NCBI GenBank assembly: GCA_964386405.1 | Contig: CAYLRW010000085.1 | Span: forward strand, 1 to 5,887 | Reading direction: 5' to 3' | Source of the DNA: RZYP01 sp964386405 | Lineage (GTDB): Bacteria > Bacillota > Negativicutes > Acidaminococcales > Acidaminococcaceae | Length of the DNA stretch: 5,887 bases | Shown here: piece after piece, positions 1 to 5,740 of the stretch | Position numbering within the stretch: the stretch's first letter is position 1 | Layout: each line of letters starts with the position of its first letter | Notes under the pieces: generated by a model | What the model saw: the letters and a program-made list of their open reading frames with translations, nothing else | Database searches by the model: none | What the model was told of the DNA's origin: nothing | Position numbers and translations under genes: made by a program

Positions 1-3
1 AGT

Positions 4-79
4 GGGGACGTAGCTCAGCTGGGAGAGCGTACGGTTCGCATCCGTAAGGTCGAGAGTTCGATCCTCTTCGTCTCCACCA
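4..79 (+). tRNA. tRNA-Ala (anticodon CGC), CCA encoded
   Basis: A complete cloverleaf can be folded by eye. The 7-bp acceptor stem pairs 4-10 with 69-75, the D stem pairs 13-16 with 25-28, the anticodon stem pairs 30-34 with 42-46, and the T stem pairs 52-56 with 64-68 around the loop TTCGATC. The anticodon loop TTCGCAT (35-41) gives anticodon CGC, which reads the alanine codon GCG. The third acceptor pair is G6-T73, equal to G3:U70, the classic identity element for alanyl-tRNA synthetase, so anticodon and identity element agree. The discriminator is A76 and the CCA tail (77-79) is encoded. Any upstream promoter or linked tRNAs lie outside the window. Confidence 0.97.
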
Positions 80-146
80 AAAGATTGCTAAAATTATAAA
101 TAATACATATTGTTTTACGATAAGCCAATTATGGGGGAATCAAATA

Positions 147-185
147 ATGTTTATTTGTAATTACATAAATACATATTTAAGCTAG
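147..185 (+). CDS. Possible 12-codon leader ORF
   Basis: A short frame, MFICNYINTYLS then TAG, starts at ATG 147. It is preceded by GGGGGA (133-138), which can pair with the anti-Shine-Dalgarno sequence if one G-U wobble is allowed, with 9 nt between the last G and the ATG. Its stop codon (183-185) touches the first bases of the terminator hairpin at 184. That arrangement resembles a leader peptide of an attenuator. No amino acid is strongly enriched (two each of N, Y and I), and I found no convincing alternative antiterminator pairing. In such AT-rich DNA a chance ORF is quite possible. Confidence 0.2.
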   Translation: MFICNYINTYLS

Positions 186-238
186 CTTTTTGCTGAGTCC
201 GTGCCTAGTTCACCGGCTCAAGTAAAAGGCTGTTTTTT
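184..238 (+). terminator. Rho-independent terminator or attenuator hairpin
   Basis: The 5' arm (184-203) and 3' arm (211-231) form a long stem with one C-C mismatch and one bulged A, closed by the 7-nt loop CCTAGTT. A run of six T follows at 233-238. The T-run lies only on the right side, so the element acts on rightward transcription. It may end the tRNA-Ala transcript, or it may act as an attenuator in the leader of the downstream c-di-GMP gene. The sequence does not decide between these. Confidence 0.75.
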
Positions 239-342
239 ATATTTATATAATTATTTTCTACAAAAACAACATTTTTACTGCTCTCTTACCTGTAACAGAT
301 TTTCCCTGACTCATTTTTTAAAATGGCACAATCTATCTTACC

Positions 343-348
343 GGGGGT
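343..348 (+). promoter_or_regulatory. Ribosome binding site that sets the start of the EAL gene
   Basis: GGGGGT lies 5 nt (counted from the last G) before the ATG at 353 and pairs with the anti-Shine-Dalgarno ACCUCC with one G-U wobble. The in-frame ATG at 323 has only a T- and A-rich stretch upstream with no such site. This favours 353 as the true start. Confidence 0.6.
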
Positions 349-352
349 AACA

Positions 353-2521
353 ATGAAGCAAAATACCGCGCACTTCAACACATCCTATAAAGCAACACGC
401 CGATATGACAAAGCTTTGCGTTCCATTTATAATGAACTCGTCGAAATAAACTTTACTGATGACGTTTGCAGTTCTTCTCCTCATACTGATGGCAAGCATT
501 GTCTTTTCTGCAATGGCAAAGAAACTTTCTCTAAGCTTTTACAAAAAACCGCTGAACAAACTATCCATCCTGCCGACAAGGATAGATTCCTTGATTTTTT
601 TAACTTGGCAAAAATTAAGGCCATTATCGAATCAGGTGCTAAATCAATCAAAGCTGAGTTTCGTAAGACACATAGCGATGACAAATATCATAATTTTGCC
701 GTTACTCTGATTCCTTTGGAAAAAAACTCTTTAAAAGACTGTTTTCTTTGTTGCTGCGTTGACACCAGCAACAAAGAACAACTTGAACAGCTTTCACCAA
801 ACAAAAACGAAAACTTGCTTGATGAATTAACAGGTCTTCCCAGTAAATCAGTGTTTTATAAGAAAGTCAACAAAATGTTGACTGCCAAATACGAACAACA
901 TTATTGTATTGCGATGTTTGACATTGATAAATTCAAACTAGTCAATGATTTTTTTGGAGCCCACACTGGTGACCGTTTATTATGTTATATCGCAAAACTA
1001 TTAGAAGAATATTTTGCTGAAAACAAAAGTGCCGTTTATTGCCGCTTGGATGCTGATCGCTTTGCCGCCTGTTTTCTTTTTTCCGGCCAAGAATATGCCG
1101 ATCTGATTGATTATATTACTCTTGGCTTGCAGAAATGCCCCTTAAATTTTGAACTTACTGCTTATTTTGGGCTCTATCTGCCAGATTCCCCTGACTTGCC
1201 GGTAAATATCATGTGCGACAGAGCTATGCTGGCGCAAAAAAGCATCAAAGGCCGTTTCGATAATAATTATGCTTTTTATGAAGAAGAACTGCGCAAAAAA
1301 CTACTGCACAAGCAAGAAATTACGGGTCGCATGAATCAGGCTTTAAAAGAAAGGCAGTTCGAAATCTACCTGCAGCCTAAAGTTCATTTGATTACCAATG
1401 AAATTGTCGGTGCCGAATCTCTGGTGCGTTGGAATCACCCTACTTTAGGATTACTTTCTCCTGGTGATTTTATCACCATCTTTGAGGAAAATGGGTTCAT
1501 CTATAAGCTTGACGCTTTTGTTTGGGAAGAGACCTGCAGTTTGCTGCGCAAGTGGCTTGATGAAGGTCTCAGCACTTTTCCTATCTCCGTCAATGTCTCA
1601 CGTTTGGACCTGTTGGAACCATCGTTTTTCCAGACAATTACCAACTTGGTAAAAAAATATAAAATTAATCCTAAACTGCTCAATTTAGAACTCACTGAAA
1701 CCGCTTATGTAAAAAGATATGACGAAATCAAATTAATTACCGATAAATTACGTGACTATGGTTTTTCCGTGCATATGGATGATTTTGGCAGCGGCTACTC
1801 TGCGCTGAACATGCTGCAGGACATTGCCGTGGATACTTTGAAAATCGACTTGAACTTCATGTCTGGTTTTTCCGAATCAGGACGTGGGCGCAACATTCTT
1901 TCCTCCGTTATCCGCATGGCCAAATGGTTAGGTTTGCCCGTAGTAATTGAAGGTGTTGAGACGGAAGAACAGGTGGATTTTCTTAAAAGTATCGGCTGTA
2001 CGGTTGGCCAGGGTTATTATTTTTCCCAACCCTTACCCGTAGATAAATTTGAGGAATCTTTCAACGAGAACGCAAGTACGATAGGACTCTTTGGAAAATG
2101 TGAAGAGCATCTTCCTACTGACAGCATGTTAAATATCGAAGATTTCTGGTCTCCTTCTTCAGCCTTTAATCTCCTTTTCAATACCTTGCAAAATGCCTCT
2201 GCGATTTATGAGTATCATGACGATAACCTGGAACTTCTGCGCGCCAATGATTCCTATTATGATTTGCTGGGCATTCAACGCGAGAACCTTTACTTTGCGG
2301 GCACGCATCTTCTTGATTACATACATGAAGATGACCGCCAAAAATTTGTCAGGAGCTTACCTGTTGATGGTGGCAAAACCCCTATTGAAAACACTTTTCG
2401 CAGACTGATAGCCGATGACAGAATTATTTGGCTGCATTCCAAGGTGCATTTTTTGGCCGGAGATACTGAACGCAGGCTTTATTACGTTTCTATCAAAAAG
2501 GTTCAGACAGCTTCCTACTAG
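353..2521 (+). CDS. PAS-GGDEF-EAL-PAS protein, probable c-di-GMP phosphodiesterase
   Basis: Predicted cytoplasmic protein of 722 residues; no signal peptide or membrane segment is visible. Residues about 15-145 look like a cysteine-containing PAS-type sensor. A GGDEF domain (about 157-310) starts with DELTGLP and keeps the FDID and LVND nucleotide/metal-binding segments, but the signature reads DADRF (233-237) instead of GGDEF, so diguanylate cyclase activity is unlikely. The EAL domain (about 330-575) has ESL at 355-357, the Asn of ISVNVS (414), ELTET (446-450), DDFGSGYS (476-483), KID (497-499), EGVET (533-537) and the Gln of GQGYYFS (553). This is a full catalytic set for hydrolysis of c-di-GMP to pGpG. 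Residues about 603-715 form a second PAS-like domain. The degenerate GGDEF may bind GTP and stimulate the EAL domain, as known for some composite proteins. The start at 353 is chosen over 323 (10 residues longer) on ribosome binding site evidence. hydE follows after 13 bp. Confidence 0.9.
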   Translation: MKQNTAHFNTSYKATRRYDKALRSIYNELVEINFTDDVCSSSPHTDGKHCLFCNGKETFSKLLQKTAEQTIHPADKDRFLDFFNLAKIKAIIESGAKSIKAEFRKTHSDDKYHNFAVTLIPLEKNSLKDCFLCCCVDTSNKEQLEQLSPNKNENLLDELTGLPSKSVFYKKVNKMLTAKYEQHYCIAMFDIDKFKLVNDFFGAHTGDRLLCYIAKLLEEYFAENKSAVYCRLDADRFAACFLFSGQEYADLIDYITLGLQKCPLNFELTAYFGLYLPDSPDLPVNIMCDRAMLAQKSIKGRFDNNYAFYEEELRKKLLHKQEITGRMNQALKERQFEIYLQPKVHLITNEIVGAESLVRWNHPTLGLLSPGDFITIFEENGFIYKLDAFVWEETCSLLRKWLDEGLSTFPISVNVSRLDLLEPSFFQTITNLVKKYKINPKLLNLELTETAYVKRYDEIKLITDKLRDYGFSVHMDDFGSGYSALNMLQDIAVDTLKIDLNFMSGFSESGRGRNILSSVIRMAKWLGLPVVIEGVETEEQVDFLKSIGCTVGQGYYFSQPLPVDKFEESFNENASTIGLFGKCEEHLPTDSMLNIEDFWSPSSAFNLLFNTLQNASAIYEYHDDNLELLRANDSYYDLLGIQRENLYFAGTHLLDYIHEDDRQKFVRSLPVDGGKTPIENTFRRLIADDRIIWLHSKVHFLAGDTERRLYYVSIKKVQTASY

Positions 2522-2522
2522 A

Positions 2523-2527
2523 AAGGA
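2523..2527 (+). promoter_or_regulatory. hydE ribosome binding site
   Basis: AAGGA lies 7 nt before ATG 2535, directly after the TAG stop (2519-2521) of the EAL gene. It decides the hydE start at 2535 rather than at the upstream in-frame ATG 2415, which lies inside the EAL gene. Confidence 0.75.
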
Positions 2528-2534
2528 TTACCTT

Positions 2535-3578
2535 ATGGACAAAAATTCGACTGTATTTGAAAGCTTTAATCTTTTAAAAGCCGACGCAGCTTCTCTCAAA
2601 GCTCTTCTTCAGACTACCGATAAAGATTTGCGTGATGCTTTGCTTAGTGCGGCCCGTGCTGCTGCCATTAAACAATTTGGTCATGACATCTATATTCGCG
2701 GTTTGATAGAATTTACCAACTATTGTAAAAATGACTGTTATTACTGCGGTATCCGCTGCAGCAACCAAAAGGCCAGGCGTTATCGTCTTACCAAAGAACA
2801 GATATTATCCTGCTGTCAGAGCGGCTATCAGCTTGGTTTTCGCACATTTGTCCTGCAAGGCGGTGAAGACCCGTTTTTTACCGATACGGTAATGGTTGAA
2901 ATTATCTCGGCAATTAAAAAAGCCCACCCAGATTGTGCTATAACCCTATCAATCGGTGAGCGTTCCTATGCTTCTTATCAGGCTATGTATGATGCCGGCG
3001 CTGACCGTTATCTTTTAAGGCATGAAACTGCTAACCCTGAACATTATGCACGCCTGCATCCTGCCAAACTCTCGCTCGCCAACAGACTTGAGTGTCTGCA
3101 GATGCTGAAAAAAATTGGTTATCAGGTTGGCACAGGCTTCATGGTTGGCTCACCTTATCAAACAATAGATAATTTGATTGAAGATTTGCTTTTTATTCGT
3201 GATTTCAAGCCGCAGATGATAGGTATTGGCCCTTTCATTCCCCATCACGACACACCTTTTCATGATCAAACTGCCGGCACCATGGAGCAGACTCTGCGTT
3301 TGATTGCTATCCTCCGGTTGATGCTGCCCAAGGCGCTCATACCTGCTACCACCGCACTCGGAACGATCGCTCCCGATGGCCGCGAGCAGGGCATTTTAGC
3401 CGGTGCCAACGTCGTAATGCCTAATTTATCGCCAATTGAGGTAAGAAAAGATTATCTGCTCTATGATAACAAGATCTGTACCGGCGAAGAAGCCGCTGAA
3501 TGCAATTTCTGCCTGCAAGCGCGCTTGCAGAGTATCGGTTACAAGATTGTCGTTGACCGCGGTGATTATAAAGAATAA
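2535..3578 (+). CDS. hydE: [FeFe] hydrogenase H-cluster radical SAM maturase HydE
   Basis: Radical SAM enzyme of 347 residues, close to the usual HydE length of about 350. With HydG and HydF it builds the diiron subcluster of the [FeFe]-hydrogenase active site. The family assigns HydE a role in making the dithiomethylamine bridge by processing an Fe-cysteine-containing HydG product. The radical SAM cluster motif CX3CX2C is at C64, C68 and C71 (NYCKNDCYYCG). Other HydE hallmarks are LQGGEDPFF (107-115), RHETANPEHY (162-171), GIGPFIPHHDT (230-240), PATTALGT (270-277) and GANVVMPNLSP (290-300). A C-terminal CX7CX2C (C315, C323, C326) matches the site of the accessory FeS cluster seen in some HydE proteins; PylB-type relatives and BioB are poorer fits. 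The gene is probably cotranscribed with the upstream phosphodiesterase gene (13-bp gap). hydF, hydG and hydrogenase structural genes are not in the window; the next gene is convergent, so hydE ends this operon. Confidence 0.95.
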   Translation: MDKNSTVFESFNLLKADAASLKALLQTTDKDLRDALLSAARAAAIKQFGHDIYIRGLIEFTNYCKNDCYYCGIRCSNQKARRYRLTKEQILSCCQSGYQLGFRTFVLQGGEDPFFTDTVMVEIISAIKKAHPDCAITLSIGERSYASYQAMYDAGADRYLLRHETANPEHYARLHPAKLSLANRLECLQMLKKIGYQVGTGFMVGSPYQTIDNLIEDLLFIRDFKPQMIGIGPFIPHHDTPFHDQTAGTMEQTLRLIAILRLMLPKALIPATTALGTIAPDGREQGILAGANVVMPNLSPIEVRKDYLLYDNKICTGEEAAECNFCLQARLQSIGYKIVVDRGDYKE

Positions 3579-3603
3579 GTTTAATTTACATGCACATACA
3601 AAA

Positions 3604-3640
3604 TAGCCCGTCAGTTCTTTTAAAAAGAACTGACGGGCTA
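3604..3640. terminator. Bidirectional terminator between convergent genes
   Basis: Two perfect 18-nt complementary arms (3604-3621 and 3623-3640) form a stem with core AGCCCGTCAGTTC; the A/T-rich tip probably opens as the loop. On the + strand the stem is followed by TAATTTTTAA and on the - strand by TTTTG. It lies 25 bp after the hydE stop and 19 bp past the stop codon of the leftward decarboxylase gene, so it should end transcripts from both sides. Confidence 0.9.
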
Positions 3641-3659
3641 TAATTTTTAAATATTGTTA

Positions 3660-4931
3660 TTAGAAGTGATTAAAGCCTTTTTTAAATGTACCACTGAAAT
3701 CAAAGGTAGCAAAATAATCTGCCGGAGTTTCAGCTCGGCGAATCATTTCTACGCTGCCGTCTTCTCTGAGCAAAAGTTCTGCACTTCTCAGCTTGCCGTT
3801 GTAATTGTAACCCATGGCATAACCGTGTGCACCTGCATCATGAATGAAGACTAAGTCTCCCATATCAATTTTTGGCAGTTTTCTGTCGATAGCGAACTTG
3901 TCATTATTTTCGCATAAGCCGCCGGTAACATCATAAACATGGTCACAAGGCAGCTCTTCCTTACCCATGACCGTAATGTGGTGATAAGAACCGTACATTG
4001 CCGGACGCATCAGGTTAGCTGCGCAAGCGTCAAGACCGATATATTCTTTGTAAGTATGTTTTTCATGAATTGCAGTTGCTACCAATGCACCATAAGGCCC
4101 CATCATGAAGCGGCCCATTTCTGCCATAATCGCTACATTTCCCATACCAGCCGGCACGAGCACTTCTTCGAAAGCTTGGCGTACGCCTTCACCGATAGCG
4201 ATAATATCGTTACCTTTTTGGGAAGGTCTGTAAGGAATACCTACACCGCCGGAAAGGTTGATGAATTCGATGCTGGCACCAGTTTCGTTTTTCAGGTCAA
4301 CGGCCAGTTGGAAAAGAATTTTTGCCAGGCTCGGATAGTATTCGTTGGTAACAGTATTGCTGGCCAAGAAGGCATGAATGCCAAAATGTTTAACGCCTTT
4401 AGCCATCAGTTTTTTGTAGCCTTCCACCATTTGCTCACGGGTAAAACCATATTTAGCATCGCCAGGATTATCCATGATATTGTTTTCAATCGCGAAATGA
4501 CCGCCAGGATTAAAACGGCAGCTAATAGTAGTTGGGATATCTGCTACCTTCTCAAGAAAATCAATATGGGTAATATCGTCAAGGTTGATTGTTACGTTCA
4601 GCTTGCGCGCCAGTCTGAAGTCTTCTGCCGGCGTCACATTGGAAGAGAACATGATTTCACTTTCTTTGAAACCCACAGCGTCAGCCATCAAAAGTTCAGT
4701 GTATGAAGAGCAGTCAGCTCCGCAGCCTTCTTCGCGCAAAATTTGCAGCAAGCGCGGATTTGGTGTTGCTTTCACGGCAAAATATTCTTTGAAGCCCTTG
4801 TTCCAGGCAAACGCTTGCATAACTTTGCGCGCATTTTCACGGATACCTTTTTCGTCATAAAGATAAAATGGTGTTGCGTACTCGGAAGCAATCTTCTCTA
4901 GTTGTTCTTTGTTAATAAAAGGTTTTTTCAC
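3660..4931 (-). CDS. Diaminopimelate decarboxylase-like PLP enzyme (LysA family)
   Basis: Fold-type III (alanine racemase-like) PLP decarboxylase of 423 residues. LysA makes lysine from meso-diaminopimelate in the cytoplasm. Positions count from the GTG start. The PLP lysine is in FAVKA (K54), the phosphate-binding glycine-rich loop is SGGVGIPY (227-234), RPAMYGSYHH (309-318) matches the LysA signature RPxLY, and CENND (340-344) carries the active-site Cys-Glu pair. Three motifs differ from textbook LysA: HAFLASN (186-192) instead of HIGSQ, EMGR (271-274) instead of EPGR, and AGAHG (366-370) instead of AGAYG. This suggests a divergent LysA clade or a changed substrate, so no gene symbol is given. 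GTG 4931 is preferred to ATG 4949 because GAGGGGTG (4947-4940) lies between them and because the resulting start MKKPFINKEQ fits what I remember of the family. The gene lies 22 bp after the TrmB regulator, probably in one operon. Confidence 0.85.
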   Translation of the reverse strand: MKKPFINKEQLEKIASEYATPFYLYDEKGIRENARKVMQAFAWNKGFKEYFAVKATPNPRLLQILREEGCGADCSSYTELLMADAVGFKESEIMFSSNVTPAEDFRLARKLNVTINLDDITHIDFLEKVADIPTTISCRFNPGGHFAIENNIMDNPGDAKYGFTREQMVEGYKKLMAKGVKHFGIHAFLASNTVTNEYYPSLAKILFQLAVDLKNETGASIEFINLSGGVGIPYRPSQKGNDIIAIGEGVRQAFEEVLVPAGMGNVAIMAEMGRFMMGPYGALVATAIHEKHTYKEYIGLDACAANLMRPAMYGSYHHITVMGKEELPCDHVYDVTGGLCENNDKFAIDRKLPKIDMGDLVFIHDAGAHGYAMGYNYNGKLRSAELLLREDGSVEMIRRAETPADYFATFDFSGTFKKGFNHF

Positions 4932-4939
4932 TATTGGTA

Positions 4940-4947
4940 CACCCCTC
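4940..4947 (-). promoter_or_regulatory. Ribosome binding site supporting the GTG start of the decarboxylase
   Basis: On the - strand GAGGGGTG precedes GTG 4931, with 10 nt between the last G of the AGGGG core and the GTG. GGGGTG can pair with CACCUC of 16S rRNA with one wobble. The alternative ATG at 4949 overlaps this element and has only AT-rich sequence upstream, with no Shine-Dalgarno site. Confidence 0.55.
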
Positions 4948-4953
4948 ATAATA

Positions 4954-5646
4954 TTATTTGTTGGTTAGTTCTATAAGTTTAATTTCATTTTTTAACGCAT
5001 CTTTAAATAAATCTACTAAATTAGGTTTCCCGGAATAAAGACAGGTGGAACTGTCGCCGTCACTCAAGTCGCCAGTCAACACACGTCCGGAGTCTGCAAT
5101 CAGCCTGATCTGGCTATTAGGCTTTTCTGCGTAGTAGATGATTGCTCCCGGTAAACTAAAAGGTTTGCCTGTAATCACCACTATCTTCAAGCCACGCTGC
5201 AAAGCCTCTGCCAATGGTTCTTTCAGCGCCTCGATAAGTGAGCCGGTGGCAGAAACGTAAATTCTCGCTTCCGCCTTGGCGATCATGTTCTTTAGCTTGT
5301 TCATGATTGCCTGTGCGCCTTTAATAGTTATATAGCCTTCTACTTCATTCTTAACTACCGGCATCTTCTCTACTAAGTAGGCTTTATATTCTTGCATCTG
5401 ACGAATTTTATTTTCACAAAACTCATCAAATGGAACTGGCGTATATCTGGTTGCAGTATCTTCAGTAACATGTGCGGCACCTTTATCGACTAAGCCTGCC
5501 AATGCTGTATAAGTATTGGAGCGCGATATACCTGTGAGCTTTGCACCTTCGTAACCGGTCAAGCTGCTTTCAGCCAGGAGTGCCATGTACAGTGTTGCTT
5601 CATGACGCGTCAGATTGAAATACATCAAACGTTCAATAATGTCCAT
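4954..5646 (-). CDS. TrmB-family transcriptional regulator
   Basis: Protein of 230 residues. The N-terminal winged helix-turn-helix (about 1-70) includes LTRHEATLYMALL (12-24) and the recognition segment TGISRSNTYTALAGLVDKG (38-56), typical of the TrmB/MarR-like fold. A helical linker, probably a coiled coil (about 73-100), would serve dimerisation. The C-terminal part (about 104-228) resembles the TrmB effector domain with a phospholipase D-like fold: ARIYVSATG (127-135), GLKIVVITGKP (152-162), IRLIADSGRVLTGDL (180-194) and CLYSGKPNLVDLFKDAL (202-218). It lacks the extended sugar-binding C-terminus of archaeal TrmB, and its ligand cannot be told from sequence. GGAGG (5655-5651) lies 4 nt before ATG 5646. 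The gene has its own strong promoter and a palindrome at the predicted transcript start, so autoregulation is likely. The decarboxylase gene follows after 22 bp and is the obvious candidate target. Confidence 0.88.
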   Translation of the reverse strand: MDIIERLMYFNLTRHEATLYMALLAESSLTGYEGAKLTGISRSNTYTALAGLVDKGAAHVTEDTATRYTPVPFDEFCENKIRQMQEYKAYLVEKMPVVKNEVEGYITIKGAQAIMNKLKNMIAKAEARIYVSATGSLIEALKEPLAEALQRGLKIVVITGKPFSLPGAIIYYAEKPNSQIRLIADSGRVLTGDLSDGDSSTCLYSGKPNLVDLFKDALKNEIKLIELTNK

Positions 5647-5650
5647 ATTG

Positions 5651-5655
5651 CCTCC
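5651..5655 (-). promoter_or_regulatory. Ribosome binding site of the TrmB-family gene
   Basis: A perfect GGAGG on the - strand lies 4 nt before ATG 5646 (spacer CAAT). This fixes the start of the regulator. Confidence 0.85.
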
Positions 5656-5668
5656 AAATTATTTATTG

Positions 5669-5682
5669 TTCCTATGTAGGAA
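5669..5682. promoter_or_regulatory. Palindromic operator candidate at the transcription start
   Basis: TTCCTATGTAGGAA is a perfect inverted repeat with 6-bp arms around a 2-bp centre. It begins one base after the -10 box of the leftward promoter and covers the predicted transcription start (about 5677). A dimeric regulator bound here would block the promoter. The TrmB-type protein encoded just downstream is the natural candidate, by inference only. Confidence 0.6.
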
Positions 5683-5683
5683 T

Positions 5684-5712
5684 ACTATAAGACTTTTTTC
5701 ATTGTTTGTCAA
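5684..5712 (-). promoter_or_regulatory. Sigma-A/sigma-70-type promoter of the TrmB-decarboxylase operon
   Basis: On the - strand a perfect -35 box TTGACA (5712-5707) is followed by a 17-bp spacer and the -10 box TATAGT (5689-5684), which matches TATAAT at five of six positions. The predicted start is near 5677, giving a leader of about 30 nt to ATG 5646. It is the strongest promoter seen in the window. Confidence 0.85.
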
Positions 5713-5720
5713 CAAATAGT

Positions 5721-5735
5721 TGATAATTATTATCG
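5721..5735. promoter_or_regulatory. Fur/PerR-like box candidate
   Basis: TGATAATTATTATCG matches the Bacillus-type 7-1-7 Fur-family consensus TGATAATnATTATCA at 13 of the 14 specified positions; only the last base differs. It lies about 9 bp upstream of the -35 box of the leftward promoter. It also overlaps a possible weak rightward promoter (TTGTCA 5706-5711, 16-bp spacer, TATTAT 5728-5733). A perfect 12-bp palindrome, ATTATCGATAAT (5729-5740), and a direct repeat of GATAATTAT (5722-5730, 5735-5743) overlap it. The AT-rich context makes chance similarity possible. Confidence 0.35.
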
Positions 5736-5740
5736 ATAAT

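Noticed and set aside
85..113. Possible promoter TTGCTA, 17-bp spacer, TATTGT after the tRNA
   Set aside because: Both boxes match the consensus at only four of six positions in AT-rich DNA, so it was not called as a feature.
246..251. Perfect TATAAT as a -10 box for the EAL gene
   Set aside because: No acceptable -35 hexamer lies 16-18 bp upstream; that position falls in the 3' arm of the hairpin. In an AT-rich stretch the hexamer alone is weak evidence.
323..352. Ten-residue N-terminal extension of the EAL protein from ATG 323
   Set aside because: The ATG at 323 has no Shine-Dalgarno site, whereas ATG 353 has GGGGGT at good spacing. It is not fully excluded.
80..352. c-di-GMP riboswitch in the leader of the EAL gene
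   Set aside because: Looked for because of the downstream gene. The conserved GEMM-type segments are absent; only the terminator hairpin is visible.
2415..2534. 40-codon N-terminal extension of hydE
   Set aside because: It overlaps the end of the EAL gene in another frame and shows no HydE features. The ribosome binding site at 2523-2527 and the standard family length support ATG 2535.
2535..3578. PylB or BioB identity for the radical SAM protein
   Set aside because: The C-terminal CX7CX2C cluster site and the segments RHETANPE, GIGPFIPH and PATTALGT fit HydE. No pyrrolysine or biotin genes are nearby.
3939..4706. Rightward 255-codon open frame opposite the decarboxylase gene
   Set aside because: It lies wholly antisense to the decarboxylase coding region, shows no recognisable family motif and is rich in Cys, His and Phe as expected of a shadow frame.
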